Assembly (NCBI GenBank): GCA_014529385.2
Contig: CM043962.1
Span: 130,585,074 to 130,649,073 of the forward strand
DNA length: 64,000 nt
Reading direction: 5' to 3'
From: Adiantum capillus-veneris
Taxonomy: Eukaryota; Streptophyta; Polypodiopsida; Polypodiales; Pteridaceae
Made by a program: the position numbers and the translations under genes
Part shown: positions 1 to 12,786 of the stretch, piece after piece
Layout: every line of letters starts with the position of its first letter
How positions within the stretch are numbered: position 1 is the first letter of the stretch
The notes under the pieces: generated by a model
Database searches by the model: none
What the model was told of the DNA's origin: nothing
Seen by the model: only the letters and a program-made list of their open reading frames with translations

Positions 1-1224
1 CTAGTACTTGGAGACTTATGACCCAAGGAAATCCAGAAGTTGTCAATTTTGATGCATTATGCACATTGTTGTTGCAAGATTCACTTTCCAGAAAAAATAG
101 GACTAGACAGCGTGCAGTTGAATAGGCTTTTATTGCTTCTCAAAGAAAGTGTGGTAACAGCAATGCAGCCACTTCTTATGGTTCTACTGCGAGTGGAAAA
201 ATTTATGTTCCCAATGCTTCTGCTGGCAGCACATCGTCTGGCAATTCTAGTGATAAGGAAAAAAAGAAGATGCGTTGCCATTATTGTAAAGCTAATTATC
301 ACTTGATCAAGCAGTGTCCTAAGTTAAAGGCCAAAGAGGCTAAGAAGAAAGAGGGTGGTTCCACCGCAAATGCTGGTTCCACTACAAATGCAACCATTGT
401 TGAGTCTTCTGTGAAAGGAGATTGTAATGCTGATGTTGATGCAGAATGGGCTTTTAGTGCACAGTGCACTTACAATCTGATTGTCCATGATGCATGCTTG
501 TTAGTTACTGCATATTCACATGTGTGGTATTTCGACAGTGGTGCTACAAAGCACATTACCTCACATCGTGAATTGTTCACCTCTCTCGAGTGTGTCCCTC
601 ATGGGAATTCAGTCACTTGTGCCAACAATGCCTCTTATCCGGTTCAGGGAGTTGGAAAGATTGTGCTTATTACTGCAAATGGCATTTCTTTCACACTTGT
701 TGATGCACTTCATGTACTTGGGATCAAGAAGAATCTTTTGTCTGTATCTGCACTTGCTAGACTTGGACTTGTAGTCAAATTTGTGGATGATAGATGTACA
801 GTTCATGATCTCAGTTTTGGTGATGAAATCGTAGCGTCTGGGCTTTTGTGTCGTGGGCTGTATAAGATCACTTTGTATGACAAGTGTGGACAAAATTTTG
901 CAAATGCAGTTGCAGATTCAAGGGCCATATGCAAAACTTTGGCATGCACATTTTGGTCATCTGAATTTTGCCAGTATGCTGCGTTTGCAAAAATCTGATA
1001 TGGTTGTTTCTTTGCCACCTCTTGAAGCACCTGTCAAACATGTTTGTGAAGGCTGTATTCTGGGTAAAAGGCAGTGTTCTAAGTTTCCAAAGGATGGTTC
1101 AGTTAGGGCCACATGCAACTTGCAGCTTGCGCATAGTGATGTTTGTGGGCACATGCAAACTCCATCCTTGGGAAATTACCTGTACTTCATGACTTTCATT
1201 GATGATTACTCTAGGCATGCATGA
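1..1224 (+). pseudogene. copia gag-protease-integrase N-terminal relic
   Basis: Gag tail with a CCHC knuckle (CHYCKANYHLIKQC, about 276-317), then the aspartic protease motif WYFDSGATKHITSH near 526. Next comes the GAG-pre-integrase/HHCC region (WHAHFGH near 940, CEGCILGKR near 1045), then the first integrase aspartate context (LAHSDVCGHM, FIDDYSR). The frame changes near 930, between the protease part and the HHCC part, and a stop follows the FIDDYSR block at about 1222. An early stop near 123 also breaks the gag frame. The domains are those of a plant copia polyprotein; the product is not functional. Confidence 0.88.
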
Positions 1225-1925
1225 GTATTTCCGCTTAAAGTGAAGTCTGAAGTTTTTATGTGCTTCAAACAATTTCTGGCTATGGCGGAAAATGTCTTGA
1301 AATGTACTATGGGCACCCTCCGTTCCGATTGAGGGGGGGAGCATATGTCTCATGAATTCAATGCATTTTTGGCTAGTCATGGAATAAAATGCCAAATGTA
1401 CAGTGTCTTATACACCTCAGCAAACTGGTGTTGCTGAGAGGAAAAATAGGTCACATACAGAAATGGCACGATGTAAGGTCAAAAGTCAAGCTTTGCCGCA
1501 TTCTTTTTGGCTTGAGGCCATCATGTGTGCCACTTATGTACTAAACAGGTGCCCTACAAAAGCTTTGTAGTCTATTACTCCATATGAAGCATGGCATGAT
1601 AGAAAGCCTTCTATTGAGCACATGCGTGTTTTTGGTTGTTTGGCATATGCTTTGGTGCCACAAACACAGCGCAGAAAATTGGATGATAAGGTTGTCAAAT
1701 GTATTTTTGTTGGTTATAGTGCTGAAATCAAAGGTTACAGGTTGTATCATACGTAAACAAAACATATTCTGGTTTCATGGGATGTAGTGTTTGTGGAAGG
1801 TTCTGTTCAGCACTTGCTATCATGTACTAGAGACAGTAATGTAAGCTCAGAGGATTTATGACACTTTGTTGCCTCTTTTCAGTGGTGGAAATATGAATGT
1901 AAGTTCCAATGAGGCAAATGTATAG
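1225..1925 (+). pseudogene. copia integrase core relic, heavily broken
   Basis: Pieces of the integrase catalytic core and C-terminal region are readable only by changing frame: TLRSD, then a stop, then GGEHMSHEFNAF around 1315-1370 (second catalytic aspartate context). Near 1490-1800 there are segments resembling the copia stretch on wild-type-like chain endings and the IFVGYS region. No open frame longer than about 67 codons remains. It lies directly between the upstream integrase start and the downstream reverse transcriptase, in the order expected for copia. Confidence 0.75.
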
Positions 1926-1928
1926 CCT

Positions 1929-3618
1929 ATGGGGGTTTCTGAAAAAGTTATAGATCAGCCTATTACTAAGGCAGATGTGCATGATGCACTTGATGAGGAA
2001 AGGGCTGGAAATGAGCAAGCTAGAGGTATGCCAAAATGTTTGGTGCACACTTTGCGTGACAGTAAATTATTGGATGCACCTTTGTCTAGTCGTACTCATT
2101 CAGGCTCTCACCATGCATCTTATGCATCAGATTGTTATGCTTTGGCTGTGTCTAGCTTACATGATGTTGAGGAGCCTTTGTCTTTTGATGAAGCACAAAA
2201 TTCAAAAAATTGGATGGCTGCCATGCAATCAGAATATGATGCACTTATAGAAAATGACACATGGACTTTATGTGATTTTCCTCCTGGAAAAAAGGCCATT
2301 GGTACGAAGTGGGTTTACAAGTTGAAATGCAAGCCGGATGGTGAGATCGATCGCCATAAGGCTCGACTTGTTGCAAAGGGTTATGCACAACAAAAAGGCA
2401 TAGATTATGAAGAGACCTTTGCTCCCACTTGTCGTATGACTACTGTGTGTTTTCTATGTACATTGGCAGCTCATTTTGGTTGGGATGTATATCAATCAGA
2501 CATTGTTACTGCTTTTTTGAATGGTGACATATTTGAGGAAGTTTATGTAATGCAGTCTCACGGTTTTGTCAAGAAAGGACAAGAGTCAAACAAGGCTTTG
2601 GTAACAGTCCAACAGAAAGCACATTGTATGTAAAGCGTGAGGGTGATATACTTCTCATGGTGCTTCTTTATGTAGATGATTCGCTGATCATTGGACCGAA
2701 TGAGAGACATATTGCTGAATTTAAGGCTGGTTTGAATGCTACTTTCAAGATGAAATATTTGGGGTTGATGCATCATTATTTAGGCATACAGTTTAAGTAG
2801 TGTGATGGTGGTATTGCCCTGTGTCATAAAAGTTACATAGAGACATTGCTATGTAAGTTTGGACTTGAGTATTGCAAACCTATTACCACTCCCATGGAAA
2901 CAGGTTTGAAGTTGAGTCTACATGATGCTGGCGATCTTGTTGATGTCACTGTTTACCAAACTGCTGTTGGCTGCCTCATTTATGTATGCAACACGAGGCC
3001 AGATATTCAGTTTGCAGTCTCACAAGTCAGCAGATTTATGAATAGCCCAGGGTCTAAGCATTGGCAGGCTGTCAAGAGGATTTTTTGCTTCCTTAGTGGC
3101 ACTTTACATCTTGGCTTTTTTTATCCCAAGGGGGGATCATTGCCGCCAGATTAACATGCTTTTTGGACTCAGATTGGGCTGGTTGTTTTGACACGCGAGT
3201 GTCCACAAGTGGTTTTTGTTTCATGCTTGGTAATTCATGTATATCATGGTTGAGCAAGAAGAAACCTACTATGGCCACTTCGAGTTGTGAGGCTGAGTAC
3301 AGGGCAGTCTTCACAGCTGTGGTTGAGTGTGTATGGCTCAAACGCCTTATGACTGATTTGGGTGTTGGACAGGAGACTACCAACACTATCTACACTAACA
3401 GTCAGAGCACATTAGCAGTTGCGAGGAACCCAATTTTTCATGCTCGCACAAAGCACATTGAGATGCATTACCACTATGTCAGGGAGAGGCTCTCAGCAGG
3501 AGAGATCAACTTGGCTTATGTGCCAACGCAGGACAACCTTGCATATCTTTCACAAAGGCATTGTCTCGTGAGAAGCTCAAAGCTTTCCACAAAGCGTTGG
3601 GCTTACTCCCCTTTGTGA
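1929..3618 (+). pseudogene. copia reverse transcriptase-RNase H relic
   Basis: The RT begins with a typical copia block (WTLCDFPPGKKAIGTKWVYK near 2265-2325, then RLVAKGYAQQKGIDYEETFA). The catalytic YVDD is present near 2670 (LLYVDDSLIIG). Between about 2600 and 2615 the usual SLYGLKQAPRAW segment is missing, so there is an internal deletion with a frameshift. RNase H follows (SDWAGCFDTR near 3166, SSCEAEYRA near 3282, ARTKHIEMHYHYVRE near 3445), separated from RT by a stop at 3152. Stops also occur near 2632 and 2798. Confidence 0.9.
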
Positions 3619-3687
3619 ATTGATCATGTCCTCAAGGTAGGGCACTTCCCTTTACTCATGTGCTAGCTCTCGTTCACTGCATCACTC

Positions 3688-3698
3688 CAAGGGGGATT
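3688..3698 (+). other. Polypurine tract of the first copia element
   Basis: A purine-rich run (CAAGGGGGATT) lies immediately 5' of the LTR that begins TGTTACC. This is the position of a plus-strand primer in copia elements. Confidence 0.75.
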
Positions 3699-3922
3699 TG
3701 TTACCATATACTTGTGGTAGTGATGTGTGTGAACACACTAGGAGCAACGGGGCATTTTTTCCCTCTTTAGGAGGTTTTTTCCCCGGGCATTGTATATACA
3801 CCCATCACTCTCGGGCTATTTATTTTTCCATTGCACACCAAGTAATAGACTCTATGTTATGTGCCTTGAGCTTCCTTCGTCTTCTCCAAGCTGTGTGTTT
3901 CTCTGCAACCCTAATTCCAACA
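3699..3922 (+). repeat. 3' LTR (224 bp) of the first copia element
   Basis: Begins TGTTACC and ends TTCCAACA, giving short inverted ends TGTT...AACA. It contains a TATATA-type sequence near 3790. The partner LTR is outside the window, so its identity cannot be measured. Confidence 0.72.
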
Positions 3923-5258
3923 GAGAAAAAATCGGACAGCATCTCCTTTGTAAATTGGATCAATTCTCAAAAGTCCAATCTAATGCCATCTCCTCTGAGA
4001 TCCCCACTTGAGGATTAAGGCTCTTTTAACAATCTTTGAACAATTTTCAAAGTACATAATAGCATATCAATAAGCACTTTACACTTGTGAATTTTCCATT
4101 ATATACTTACCTTCATCAAATTTGAGTTCCCGTATAAAAAGATAGAAATATAAGAGCTTTGTGTCTAGGACCAAGTTCATGTAAAGTTATGGTACTATGT
4201 TTCGGCATGTATTTACTGTGTTACTGCTATGCATACAGTCCTAATGGTCGTGAACACTAGTTAAAGTAGTGCCCAGCTCTAATAAAGTTTGGTTGGTAGC
4301 CCTAAAATGACGCTACAATTTCCTCACATCACACAGATTGTATTTTCAAAATATTAAGTCATTACCACTTCTTTCACGATCATTACGAGAGGCATAAGCA
4401 TATCAATATAATTAATTGAGCTCAAACAATCATTAATACCTCACGCTAGTAAGTGAAAGATCAAAATAAACCCAATCTACGTAAACGAGATCTGAGTGTC
4501 AAGCTATAATCCATGGGGGTAACCCAATGGAAGTTATAAGCGTACTATGTGTGTGCTTAAAGAATCCCAAACCTAGTCTACCAGATCCATGTTGATAGGT
4601 AGATGTTTGAGTCTCTTTTTGCAGTCAGCATGTAAAAGTTTAAAAAAATACCAAAGCTAAAACCATTTTTATGTTCTGTCCAAAGCCTAGACGATGTTTT
4701 GGCAAAAAGTGAAAATCTACAAGTAATACCTATCATTACAATCCAGAGTAATTTCATCACAAATTGCTAGTTAGTTATAGGGCCAAACTGCCAGCAGAGC
4801 TAGAAATCCAGCAAGTCAAAAAATAAACTTAGGTGCCAGCAAATTGTTTGTGTTTCTGATCATTTTTTCAAAGAAAAAAACTTACACCATCATCCAATCG
4901 CATTATAGGACCCAAAAAAAGCATTAAAAATGTCATTATAGGACCCAAAAATGGCATCATATACTCTATCCAAAAGTATAATTAAGTAAACATTTTTAGT
5001 ATCCAGTATTATTTCCGATTTTGAGGGAATATACATCAAATCCTGCAAACACTAAAAATCTGCATCGCTTCTAAGTAGGTGCATGGGCACCTATCTGTTA
5101 TGGTGATATCGAGGCCTCGTGTTATTTTCCAGATTTGCTTCCGTTGTAGCATATTGAATGTGGACTGCATGTACATTTAGGAAGGTCATCTCAGCTCCAC
5201 TTTCCATGGAAGGTCCTCAGTACCCAAACAAACTTCCAATACCGTCATCTTGGTTGCA

Positions 5259-5277
5259 TGTGTGTGTGTGTGTGTGT
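5259..5277. repeat. (TG)n microsatellite
   Basis: Short uninterrupted TG run inside the segment that copy A has and copy B lacks. Confidence 0.9.
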
Positions 5278-5457
5278 TGAGCAAGGTGAAAATCATGCGC
5301 AAGCCTATCAGATAAAATGGGTTTGTGAGCAGAGACATAGCGTGTTGATCATGACCAGCAAAGCCCATCATACCAGTAAGAGAAGAGGGAAACTCCTAGG
5401 GACGGGTATGTGTGTGTGCATGAGTAACTACACAAGATTTGTCTTGTCCATGCAAAA

Positions 5458-5460
<3 letters not shown>

Positions 5461-5540
<80 letters not shown>
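5461..5540. repeat. Compound (TG)n(AG)n microsatellite
   Basis: A TG run of about 46 bp passes directly into an AG run of about 34 bp. Reading frames across it (Cys-Val or His-Thr repeats) are artefacts. Confidence 0.95.
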
Positions 5541-5546
<6 letters not shown>

Positions 5547-5754
5547 TGTGTATGTGTATGTGCTCTTGGCTCTGTTCTCTCGTAAGAAAGATCCGAACCA
5601 GAAGGAAATGTGGGTAAGCATAGAACGACCACCACTCTTATAATAAGAGAATGACCATTTCAAAATTAGAAGGGCCATTTAAGCACCCATGCCTACCGTT
5701 GTTGACTTCCTTATGATCACCCATATTATGTGAATTATCTCACAGATCATTAGT

Positions 5755-6001
5755 TAACACCATATTAAAGCGTTTGAGACTTTAGAGCCAATTTGGGAAT
5801 CACCAATGTCTTGAATATTTAGCCATATGGACAATTCTCAACTTGGTTTTTAAGAACGAAGCCTTCCACAAGGTGGTGATTGAAAAGATCTTCCAAGCCA
5901 TGCTCTCAAAACTTTGGCTAAGATTTGACCATGTGGTCAAATCTTAAGCTCTTGTTGAAAGTGGGAATTGGGAAATTCCCAAATTCACTAATATGGTGTT
6001 A
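5755..6001. mobile_element. MITE-like element, 247 bp, with 13-bp perfect terminal inverted repeats
   Basis: Left end TAACACCATATTA and right end TAATATGGTGTTA are exact inverted repeats. Copy B of the duplicated block has an uninterrupted site (CATTAGTTCAAG near 9795) at this point, so the insertion edges are defined by comparison. A diverged relative lies at 22516-22760. The target duplication cannot be fixed, because up to 6 bp (TTAGTT) are shared by flank and element end. No transposase is encoded, so it would be non-autonomous. Confidence 0.78.
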
Positions 6002-6922
6002 GTTCAAGTAGACCACCTGTTCAAAGCTCCATCTAATACAAAATACACACCATAAAATAGCAAGAGTTGCATAGGGGAATATGTAAAGCATTCAATAAAC
6101 CAAGCTATATTTAGTTGAAGATCTCCATACACCAAGAAAACCAAGCATAAGGAGTATGTTACGCATTCAGTAAACCAAGCTATATTTGGTTGAAGACCTC
6201 CACAAGGGCAATCCAGCTATATTTAGTAAGCAATAAACATCATATGCTATATTAGGTTGGATACCACTACAAATAGTAAGCCATCAGCTTAGAAAAACCA
6301 AGCCGAAGGAGTATGGTAGGCAGTAACTATATCCATCTATATTAAGTTGGAGAGCCTCCATAAAAGGTAAACCTGCCAACTAGCTTTAGTCTTCTTGAGC
6401 ATGTTACAAGACAAGTGTGGAACCCCATTTTAGGGTTATACTTAAATAACATTAGATTATTGGACTGAACATATGATGGAAGGTGGTAATTGACAAGTAG
6501 CATCGCACATTTTTGAAAGCCATGTAAAAGTAAAATTGGCATAACATTAGCCACTGGTGTTCATATGCTAGATGCTCAAGAGATGATTCCTCATGCAATG
6601 ATCTAAGTGCAGGTTCACCAAATTTTTATATGTATAAGTATATCATGCTTTATATACAAATAAAGAGGTGCCATGGGCATGGTTTGGGATAACCAGAATG
6701 CGTGTGATCCCTACTGTCGAACAACGTGGCAAGAGGAGTAGATAACAGAATATACCTTTGGCCTGTGTCATAATATACATAAGCGGAAATTCTGAGCAAG
6801 GAACACGAACTGAGATTGGTATAGGCTACCAAACCTTGACAAAGATACATGATAGGGATTCTGAACCAGAAGAGACAGGCAGCTCTCATCTATTAAGGGT
6901 AAAACCAAACTGTCATGTTTAA

Positions 6923-6927
<5 letters not shown>

Positions 6928-6953
<26 letters not shown>

Positions 6954-7245
6954 GCCCACCCCCATCCTCCTTGAGGAGAGGATCCACATGGTATGAGGTA
7001 GGGCCCACCAAGTAGAACCCTACCCCCAACCAAATATGAATATTTTAGCGACAAATATATTGAAATTATCAGTATGAAGTGTTTTGAGGCATTTATCATA
7101 TGGAAAGGGGTTACCATTTTGGTAAAAGTGGTGCCAATAGGGCTAATTTATATACGCTTCACATTCCTAAAACAGCCATCTGATTAAGTATACTTTGGTA
7201 GAGTCAAATAGAGTTTGTCAGTCTAAGGTAATAGAAGTTTAAAAA
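6928..7245. repeat. 335-bp tandem duplication, unit 1
   Basis: Begins with a (TG)n tract followed by GGCCCACCCCCATCC and ends near AGTCTAAGGTAATAG. The same series occurs in unit 2, including a shared block that reads CCATCTGATTAAGTATACTT. No gene is seen. Confidence 0.85.
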
Positions 7246-7246
7246 T

Positions 7247-7251
7247 TGTGT

Positions 7252-7284
<33 letters not shown>

Positions 7285-7580
7285 GCCCTCCTCCATCCCT
7301 GAGGAGTAGATCCACATGGTGGGAGGTAGGGCCAACCATGTGAAACCCTACCCCCAATCAAATAAGAACTATTTAGTGACAAAAATATCCAAATAATCAG
7401 TATCAATTAAGTTCAAATAGGCATTTAACATATGGAAAAAGGTTACCGTGTTGGTAAAGTGGTGCCAATAGGGATAAATTATATATGCATCACATTCCTA
7501 AAACAGCCATCTGATTAAGTATACTTTGTCAAGTATAAAAATCAAACAGACTCCGCCAGTCTAAGGTAATCGAACTATAT
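7247..7580. repeat. 335-bp tandem duplication, unit 2
   Basis: Also begins with a (TG)n tract (7247-7284), followed by GGCCCTCCTCCATCC. It continues in parallel with unit 1 through CAGTCTAAGGTAATCG. Units 1 and 2 differ by scattered substitutions and small indels. Confidence 0.85.
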
Positions 7581-7716
7581 GACATATGTACTTGACCAGA
7601 ATAGGAGCGGTGTCTCCAACCCATCCCTTTGAATTAGGTGGGACAAGTCAAAAACATTATAGTAGGTCTAGGCCCATTATATGGTGCTAACCCAACCAAA
7701 GGCTAGCTAGAGACAA

Positions 7717-7844
<128 letters not shown>

Positions 7845-8336
7845 AAGAAAGATTATCTAACAATAGTTTGATTTCACAAACTATTGAACCATACAATGGG
7901 ACTAGAGACCAGTAAACATGTAGATAATCAAACCTTATGTGTATACAGTAGATAACAAGTAGATAAAGTTAAGATTACAATTGACATTTAAACTAGATAT
8001 TGGCATATAGTGTATTAATGTTTTTATCCAAGTAAAATATACAAGGGTCATCTATCAATAATCAAAATAACCAAACAGTGGACGATATTTAGTTATTGGA
8101 TGTAGTTGTAGTTGTAATCCCAAGGCAAGAATCTCTTACCTGTCACAATCCAAGAAACACAAGCCTGTCAGAACTGGCATTACTTGGGAAGACAGGTGTC
8201 AACGACTCCCTCCCCTTGTTATTGGTGTCAAAAATTACAACAAAAACTAACAACATAACCTAGATCAAATATGAAGTTTAAAGAATGATCCATTTATTTC
8301 TGATAATGTTTCATCATTTATTTCCAAAATAAAACC

Positions 8337-10741
8337 GGACAGCATCTCCTTTGTAAGTTGGATCAATTCTCAAAATTCTAGTCTAATGCCATCTCCTCTG
8401 AGACCCCCACTTGAGGTTTAATTCTCTTTTAACAATCTTTGGACAATTTTCAAGTACCTTATAGCATATTAATAAGCACTTTACACTTGTGAATTCTCCA
8501 TTATATACTTACATTCATCAAATTTGAGTTCCCGTATAAAAAGATAGAAATATAAGAGCTTTGTGTCTAGTACCAAGTTCTTCTAAAGTTATGGTAGTAT
8601 GTTTCGGTATTTATTTACAATGTTATTGCTATGCATACAGTCCTCGTGGTTGTGAACACTAGTTAAAGTAGTGCTCAACTAATAAAGTTTGGTCGGTAGC
8701 CTTGAAATGACGCTACAATATCCTCAAGTGACACAAATTGTATTTTCAAAATATCTAGTCATTACCACTTCTTGCACGATCATTATGAGAGGCATCAGCA
8801 TATCAATATAATAATTGAGCTCGAACGATCATTAATACCTCAAGCTAGTAAGTGAAAAATCAAAATTAACCCAATCTATGTAAACCCGATCTAAGTGTTG
8901 ATCTATAATCCATGGGTTTAACCCAATGGAAGTTACAAGCCTACTATGTGTGTGCTTAAAGGATCCCAAACCTAGTCTACCAGATCCATGTTGATTGGTA
9001 AATGTTTGAGTCTCTTTTTGCAGTTAGCATGTAAAAGTTTAAGAAAATACTAGAGCTAAAACCATGTTTATGTTCATCCCAAAGCCGAGATGATGTTTAT
9101 TCTCAGCATAAAGTAAAAATCCACAAGGAATACCTATCATTACAATCCAGAGTAATTTCATCGCAAATTGCTAGTAAGTTAAAGGGCCAAACTACCAGTA
9201 GCTAGAAATCCAGCAAGTCAAAAAATAAACTTAGGTGCCAGCAAATTGCTTGTGTTTTTTATCATAGTTTCAAAGTAAAAAACCTTACACCATCATCAAA
9301 TCGCATTACAACACCCAAAAGGTGCATCAAAAATTGCGTTTTAGGACCCAAAAATTGCATCAAAAACTGTATCTGAAAGTACAATTAAGTAAATATTTCA
9401 TTATCCGGTACCATTTCCGGTTTGGAGGGAATATACATCAAACCCTACAAACACTACGAATCTGCACGGCTTCTAAATCATGTTATTCATCCTGAGTAGG
9501 TGCATGGGCACCAATCTGTTATGTTGATATCAAGGTTGCAGCCTCGTGTTATTTTCCAGGTTTGCTTTTGTTGTAGCATATTGAATGTGGACCGCATGTA
9601 CAATTAGGAAGGTCATCTCGGCTCCACTTTCCATGGAAGATCCTCAGTAGCCTAACAAACTTCCAATAGGTAAGCATAGACTCTTATAATAAGAGAATGA
9701 CCATTCCAAAATTAGAAGGGCCATTTAAGCACCCATGCCTACCATTGTTGACTTCATTATGATCACCCATGTTATGTGAATTATCTCACAGATCATTAGT
9801 TCAAGTCGACCACCTATTCAAAGCTCCAACGAAGCCAAAAGACACACCATAAAATAGCAAGATTTGCATAGGGGAATATGTAAAGCATTCAGTAAACCAA
9901 GCTATATTTAGTTGAAGATATCCACACACCCAGAAAACCAAGCATAAGGAGCCTATTAAGCATTCAATAAACCAAGCTATATTAAGTTGAATACCTCCAC
10001 AAGGGAAATCTAACTATATTTAGTAAGCAATAAACATATTATGTTATATTAGGTTGGAGACCACTACAAATAGTAAGCTATCAGCTTAGGAAAACCAAGC
10101 CCAAGGAGTATGGTAGGAAGTAAATACATCCAGCTATATTAAGTCGGAGAGCCTCCACAAAAGGTAAGCCTGCCAAGTAGCTATAGTCTTCTCAAGCATG
10201 TTACAAGCCAAGTGTGGAACCCCATTTTAGGGATACAATTAAAAAACATTAGATTATTGGACTGAACATATGATGGAAGGTGGTAATCGACAAGTAGCAT
10301 CGGACATTTCTGAAAGCCATGTAAAAGTAAAATTGGCATAGTATTAGCCACTAGTGTTCATATTCTAGATGCTCAAGAGATGATTGTTCATGCAATGAGT
10401 TAAGTGCAGGTTCACCAAATCTGTAAATGTACAAGTATGTCATGCTTTAAATACAAATAAAGAAGTTCCATGAGCATGGTTTGGGATAAATAGAATGCGT
10501 GTGATCCCTACTATTGAACAATGTGGCAAGAGGAGTAGATAACAAAGTATACTTTTGGCAAATGTGTCATAATATACACAAGCGGAAATTGAGGATGGAA
10601 CACGAACTGAGATTGGTATAGGCTACCAAGCCTTGGCAAAGATACGTGATAGGTATTCCAAACTAGAAGAGATAGACAACTCTCATCTATTAAGGGTAAA
10701 ACCAAAGTGTCATGTTTAAATGTGTGTGTGTGTGTGTGTGA
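8337..10741. repeat. Diverged duplicated block, copy B
   Basis: Collinear with copy A from GGACAGCATCTCC to a (TG)n tract (10721-10740) preceded by CATGTTTAAATG. It lacks the microsatellite-rich segment and the MITE-like element found in copy A. Many single-base differences indicate an old duplication. No coding region is recognised. Confidence 0.85.
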
Positions 10742-12307
<1,566 letters not shown>

Positions 12308-12500
12308 GAAGTTTATTTAATACTTTGTATTTAGTTTTTCACATTTATTTTCACACTCTCACACTTTTCACACTTAGTACTTTGGTACTAAGGTACCCAG
12401 GCAATGTAACAGATTCACCACTTTTGTATCAGTTTGGTCTCATAGGTCATTTTGGCCTTTTGAAGACGTTAATATAACATTTCATTTCATTTCATTTTCT
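12308..12500 (+). mobile_element. LINE 3' UTR with CATTT-repeat tail
   Basis: Non-coding sequence after the stop ends with a tandem ATTTC/CATTT run at about 12468-12497 (TTTCATTTCATTTCATTTT). A short tandem tail is typical of some LINE 3' ends. The tail meets the candidate LTR described at 12501-12713. Confidence 0.5.
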
Positions 12501-12713
12501 CTCAGACACAACACACAATAAACGTGAGCTTAGATTAATTCACAAAGTCTTCTTTAGGGTTACAAAAATTGGCTTGTATACAATTCCTTGTTAGAGGCTT
12601 GTTCTCACAAAGAATATTGGCCGCTTAACCCATTACAAAATGTCATGTTGTTTATACAAAATAAGTGATACAAAAAATTTGGGAAAGGCTTCTTCTGTGT
12701 TCAGTCATCAACA
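12501..12713 (-). repeat. Candidate 3' LTR of the interrupted coiled-coil element
   Basis: On the minus strand a purine run (GGAGGGGGGAG) is followed at once by TGTTGATGACTGAACAC, the expected PPT/LTR junction. The other edge is unclear because the LINE tail abuts it near 12500. A matching 5' LTR was not found in the window, so this rests on the PPT and start motif alone. Confidence 0.4.
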
Positions 12714-12726
12714 CTCCCCCCTCCGC
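12714..12726 (-). other. Candidate polypurine tract
   Basis: Minus-strand GCGGAGGGGGGAG lies about 60 bp beyond the stop of the coiled-coil reading frame and immediately before the candidate LTR. Confidence 0.45.
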
Positions 12727-12786
12727 ATCCATTTTCTCCCTGACATGATGGTTCTTCTTCTCGTAGGTCATTTGGTTGATTCATCT

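Larger units (their letters stand above)
1..3922 (+). mobile_element. Decayed Ty1/copia retrotransposon, 3' part
   Basis: Copia domain order is seen on the + strand: gag zinc knuckle, protease, GAG-pre-integrase, integrase, reverse transcriptase, RNase H, polypurine tract, LTR. The 5' LTR and start of gag lie outside the window. Several frameshifts and stops, and a deletion in the RT, show it cannot encode a working polyprotein. The 3' end is well defined by a PPT and a TG...CA LTR. Sequence from 3936 onward is a different, duplicated block, so the element ends at 3922. Confidence 0.9.
3936..6953. repeat. Diverged duplicated block, copy A
   Basis: Starts at GGACAGCATCTCC and runs, with the same order of sequence as copy B, to a (TG)n tract at 6928-6953. 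Copy A is longer because it holds about 372 bp with (TG)n/(AG)n tracts (about 5237-5608) and a 247-bp MITE-like element (5755-6001) that are absent from copy B. No coding region is recognised here; the open frames are short and unlike known proteins. The sequence is AT-rich and non-coding in appearance. Confidence 0.85.

Noticed and set aside
5396-5678. Open frames with His-Thr, Cys-Val and Ser-Leu repeats
   Set aside because: They are translations of the (TG)n and (AG)n microsatellite and have no protein-like flanks.
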